Assembly: GCA_012932295.1 (NCBI GenBank)
Contig: JAAONU010000016.1
Span: 19,931,530-19,995,529 of the forward strand
Length of the DNA: 64,000 nucleotides
From: Cyclina sinensis
Taxonomy: Eukaryota > Mollusca > Bivalvia > Venerida > Veneridae
Reading direction: 5' to 3'
This document shows positions 61,690-64,000 of this stretch, piece by piece. How positions within the stretch are numbered: position 1 is the first letter of the stretch; each line of letters starts with the position of its first letter. The notes under the pieces were generated by a model. It saw only the letters and a program-made list of their open reading frames with translations. It did no database searches and was not told the DNA's origin. Position numbers and translations under genes: made by a program.

Positions 61690-64000
61690 ATAATTAGATG
61701 AATTTTAGAAAAAAGGCATAGCACATCAAGGTATACTTTTTTTTCTAAATGCAGAGTTATTGTTCTGTGATTTTTTATTGTAACAGTTGTATAGCCATAA
61801 CTCCCACACTAGGTATGATACCGTTGTGAAACTTGAGAAAGCACACACAGTTGGAGAGAATGCTCAGATATTATCCTTTTCCTTTGACGTTGAAGTCTGA
61901 CCGACGTATGCTCCGCTAACTGTCCGCTTGTTATTTTATAACAGGAACTGAATAAACTGATGTTGAAAAAAACAATTAAAAAAAAACAACAAAACAAAAC
62001 AAAAACAACAACGTATAATGACAATATTTTAGGTAACAAGTTAACGTGTGACCCAGGTCTCTCATGATTTGTTGTAACCTTGCTTAATGTGGAGTCAAAT
62101 AACTATGTAAATTAAAAACTTGTAAATCAAAATTTCTTTAGTTCAGAAACACCAGACTACAAATATCTGATAGATACTGAGTTTATTTATATCATTCTTG
62201 AATTGTGTGACATTTCGTCTTGAGATGAAATGATTTACATTCTTGCCGATTTCAAACTAAAGATTTCGCGGCGCAATATTTACATGTCAGATATAATATT
62301 ACCGGGAAATATCAAAAGACCTTAAGAAAGGTTAAATGCTACTGAAGAACTTGGAAAAAGAAAGAAATGAAAAACCTGATTATTTGATTATTGATTTTCT
62401 TAATTATAATATTTTGTATTTCCATAAATTAATGATTTTTTAATTTGAAATTTCGTAGTTCGTTATATCAGATTGTCGACAAAACTTATTTTTAAGTGAA
62501 AAGAAATATTAATTCAAATTGTGAACAATAAGACGTTTTTATGATAAAGGCATCCTTTCTGCTTCTCGTATTAAGAAGGTAAATGTAACAATTTCTACAT
62601 TAATTGTTTGAATACCCTGGTTTTCATAAAATACTATTTTATCTTTAAGCAGACTCTCGTAATTAAAACTTTCTTATGAAATGGTGAACTCTCTTCACGA
62701 ATAAGGTACATAGTATGACACTGTTTGGAAAAGTTTGATAAACACAGGTCTGTTTTACCGGTCAAAAGTTGCTGGATTCGCAAGTATGCCGACAGCTTTA
62801 CATTATGAATTATTCTGCAGCTAAAATACAGTAGACTAATCAAGAGGTAAAGTATTAATTCAAGGCCTACAAAAAAGAAACGTCTAAAATATTAATGAAT
62901 ATTATTGCTTTCAATTATTACAGAAAATACTTAAAAGACGAATATTTTGGTAATGTCATGCCTGAATGATATTGCCTATTTATTGCAAATTTTCGTGGCA
63001 AACTGTGAATGTGCTGGACTGATCGAATCATTGCAGCTGTGTAAGAATTGATTAAATGATTTTTTCATGAACCTCTGCTAAGGATTTACATAATGTATTT
63101 GAATTCAGCAATGATTAAGAAGAAAACCTGGGAATTTGTCATGGGACCTTTGGGTATGTTGATGAATCTAACAGACGCACTGATAGAAAAGAAGTAATGG
63201 AGCATTATTATTGACAGCAAAGCTTTGTTCAAAACCTATCAATAAGAAAAATGTATTACATATTGAGAAGTAAGTATTGTAAGTGTAGTTATATATGTCT
63301 TCGAGCGATTTTCGTCTTAAATCAATTTTTACATGCTAAGAAAGTCTTAACAAAAGATGCACTCGACATTTTTAGATATTAACTTCGAATAAGTGGATTT
63401 AACGCAGTCTTATCACCACAAAGGGTTGTCAATTTTGCGAATCTCTTTCAGATTCCAGCGTTGTGTCGAATAGAGTAGTTGAGTTCTCAATCTAAGACAT
63501 CAAGCTGATTCTGTGCTAACCTCTATTTTCTAGTAAACAAACAAGTAGTGAATGGATTTTGAAAGAGATAAATGCTGCTAAAGATGCTCGTCGATCATGA
63601 AGACCTGGAATGAGACATTTCTGAGACATTCATTTGTCAACATGAGAAAAGCCTAACCTATAGTTAGCGCAAATACTGTACGATTTCCAAAGTATTGTAA
63701 ACCATTATCGATTGAAGACAAGTGACTTCTTACAATCTAAACAGACACTTTCTAAGACCAACATTTCTATTATGAAATGTTTTATGTATAAGGCAATGTC
63801 TTAAACCTAAACGATTCTTATTCAATAGAGACAGTAAACAGGACGAAGATGATAACATATTAGCACTGTTCAAATTCAAAAAGCAAAATAAGCAAAATAA
63901 GAGTTATGAATATACAAGCCTAGAGAATAATATGTGGAACAGTGAGCTGTCACTAGTTTGTTTAGAAGAAGGCAGATGCAAATTATTATTTTCCAACAGG
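61690..64000. other. Right flank, no gene recognised
   Basis: AT-rich sequence with a CAA/AAAAC-rich run (61971-62011) and short random frames. Confidence 0.4.

Overview
This is a eukaryotic, AT-rich, intron-bearing animal genome window. The most likely source is a marine bivalve mollusc, perhaps a heterodont or venerid clam. That rests on three things seen here: many degenerate ~125-170 bp tandem-repeat elements carrying AAGGTCAAGGTCAC-type motifs and capped by hairpins (resembling the 'pearl'/CvA-type elements described from bivalves), a LINE with a C-terminal CCHC motif, and two animal gene families with ordinary GT-AG introns. The species call is inference.

Layout. (1) 1.2-3.0 kb, + strand: a complete two-exon SLC16-type monocarboxylate transporter-like gene, with a tRNA-like SINE head in its single intron. 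(2) 3.2-5.4 kb: two adjacent fields of degenerate tandem repeats. A 26-bp minisatellite follows at 6.1-6.3 kb, and further repeat-type elements lie at 7.0-7.5 and 9.4-10.0 kb. (3) 9.2-15.2 kb, - strand: ten coding exons of a carotenoid-oxygenase (BCO/RPE65/NinaB superfamily) gene with a predicted signal peptide, three of the four iron-ligand histidines, a GC-AG intron and a 47-bp duplication over the exon-1 splice donor. Its last short exon was not found. (4) 15.2-36 kb: mostly gene-poor. It holds a CCAAT/YY1-like promoter candidate near 19.8 kb, a 62-codon orphan ORF at 23.7 kb, a 154-bp foldback at 24.35 kb, a mosaic inverted-repeat element at 25.8-27.2 kb, an unexplained GC- and CpG-rich island at 27.4-28.3 kb, and two orphan minus-strand exons at 31.5 and 33.1 kb. 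(5) 36.1-60.2 kb: a direct tandem segmental duplication of non-coding DNA. Copy A (36.1-50.6 kb) carries a ~4.9-kb LINE at 42.1-47.1 kb that copy B (51.6-60.2 kb) lacks. A hairpin-started repeat element lies between the copies, and a complete relative lies just beyond copy B (60.7-61.7 kb). (6) 61.7-64 kb: nothing recognisable.

The two host genes (a transporter for small monocarboxylates or related solutes and a carotenoid-cleaving-type enzyme) have no evident joint function; their proximity is taken as incidental. No convincing new enzymatic system is seen. The most unusual items are the LINE whose two ORFs are separated only by one in-frame UAG, with no AUG before the endonuclease core; the duplication with a clean empty site for that LINE; the mosaic repeat element; and the GC-rich island. 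All exon joins, comparisons and similarities were read by eye, without any database search.
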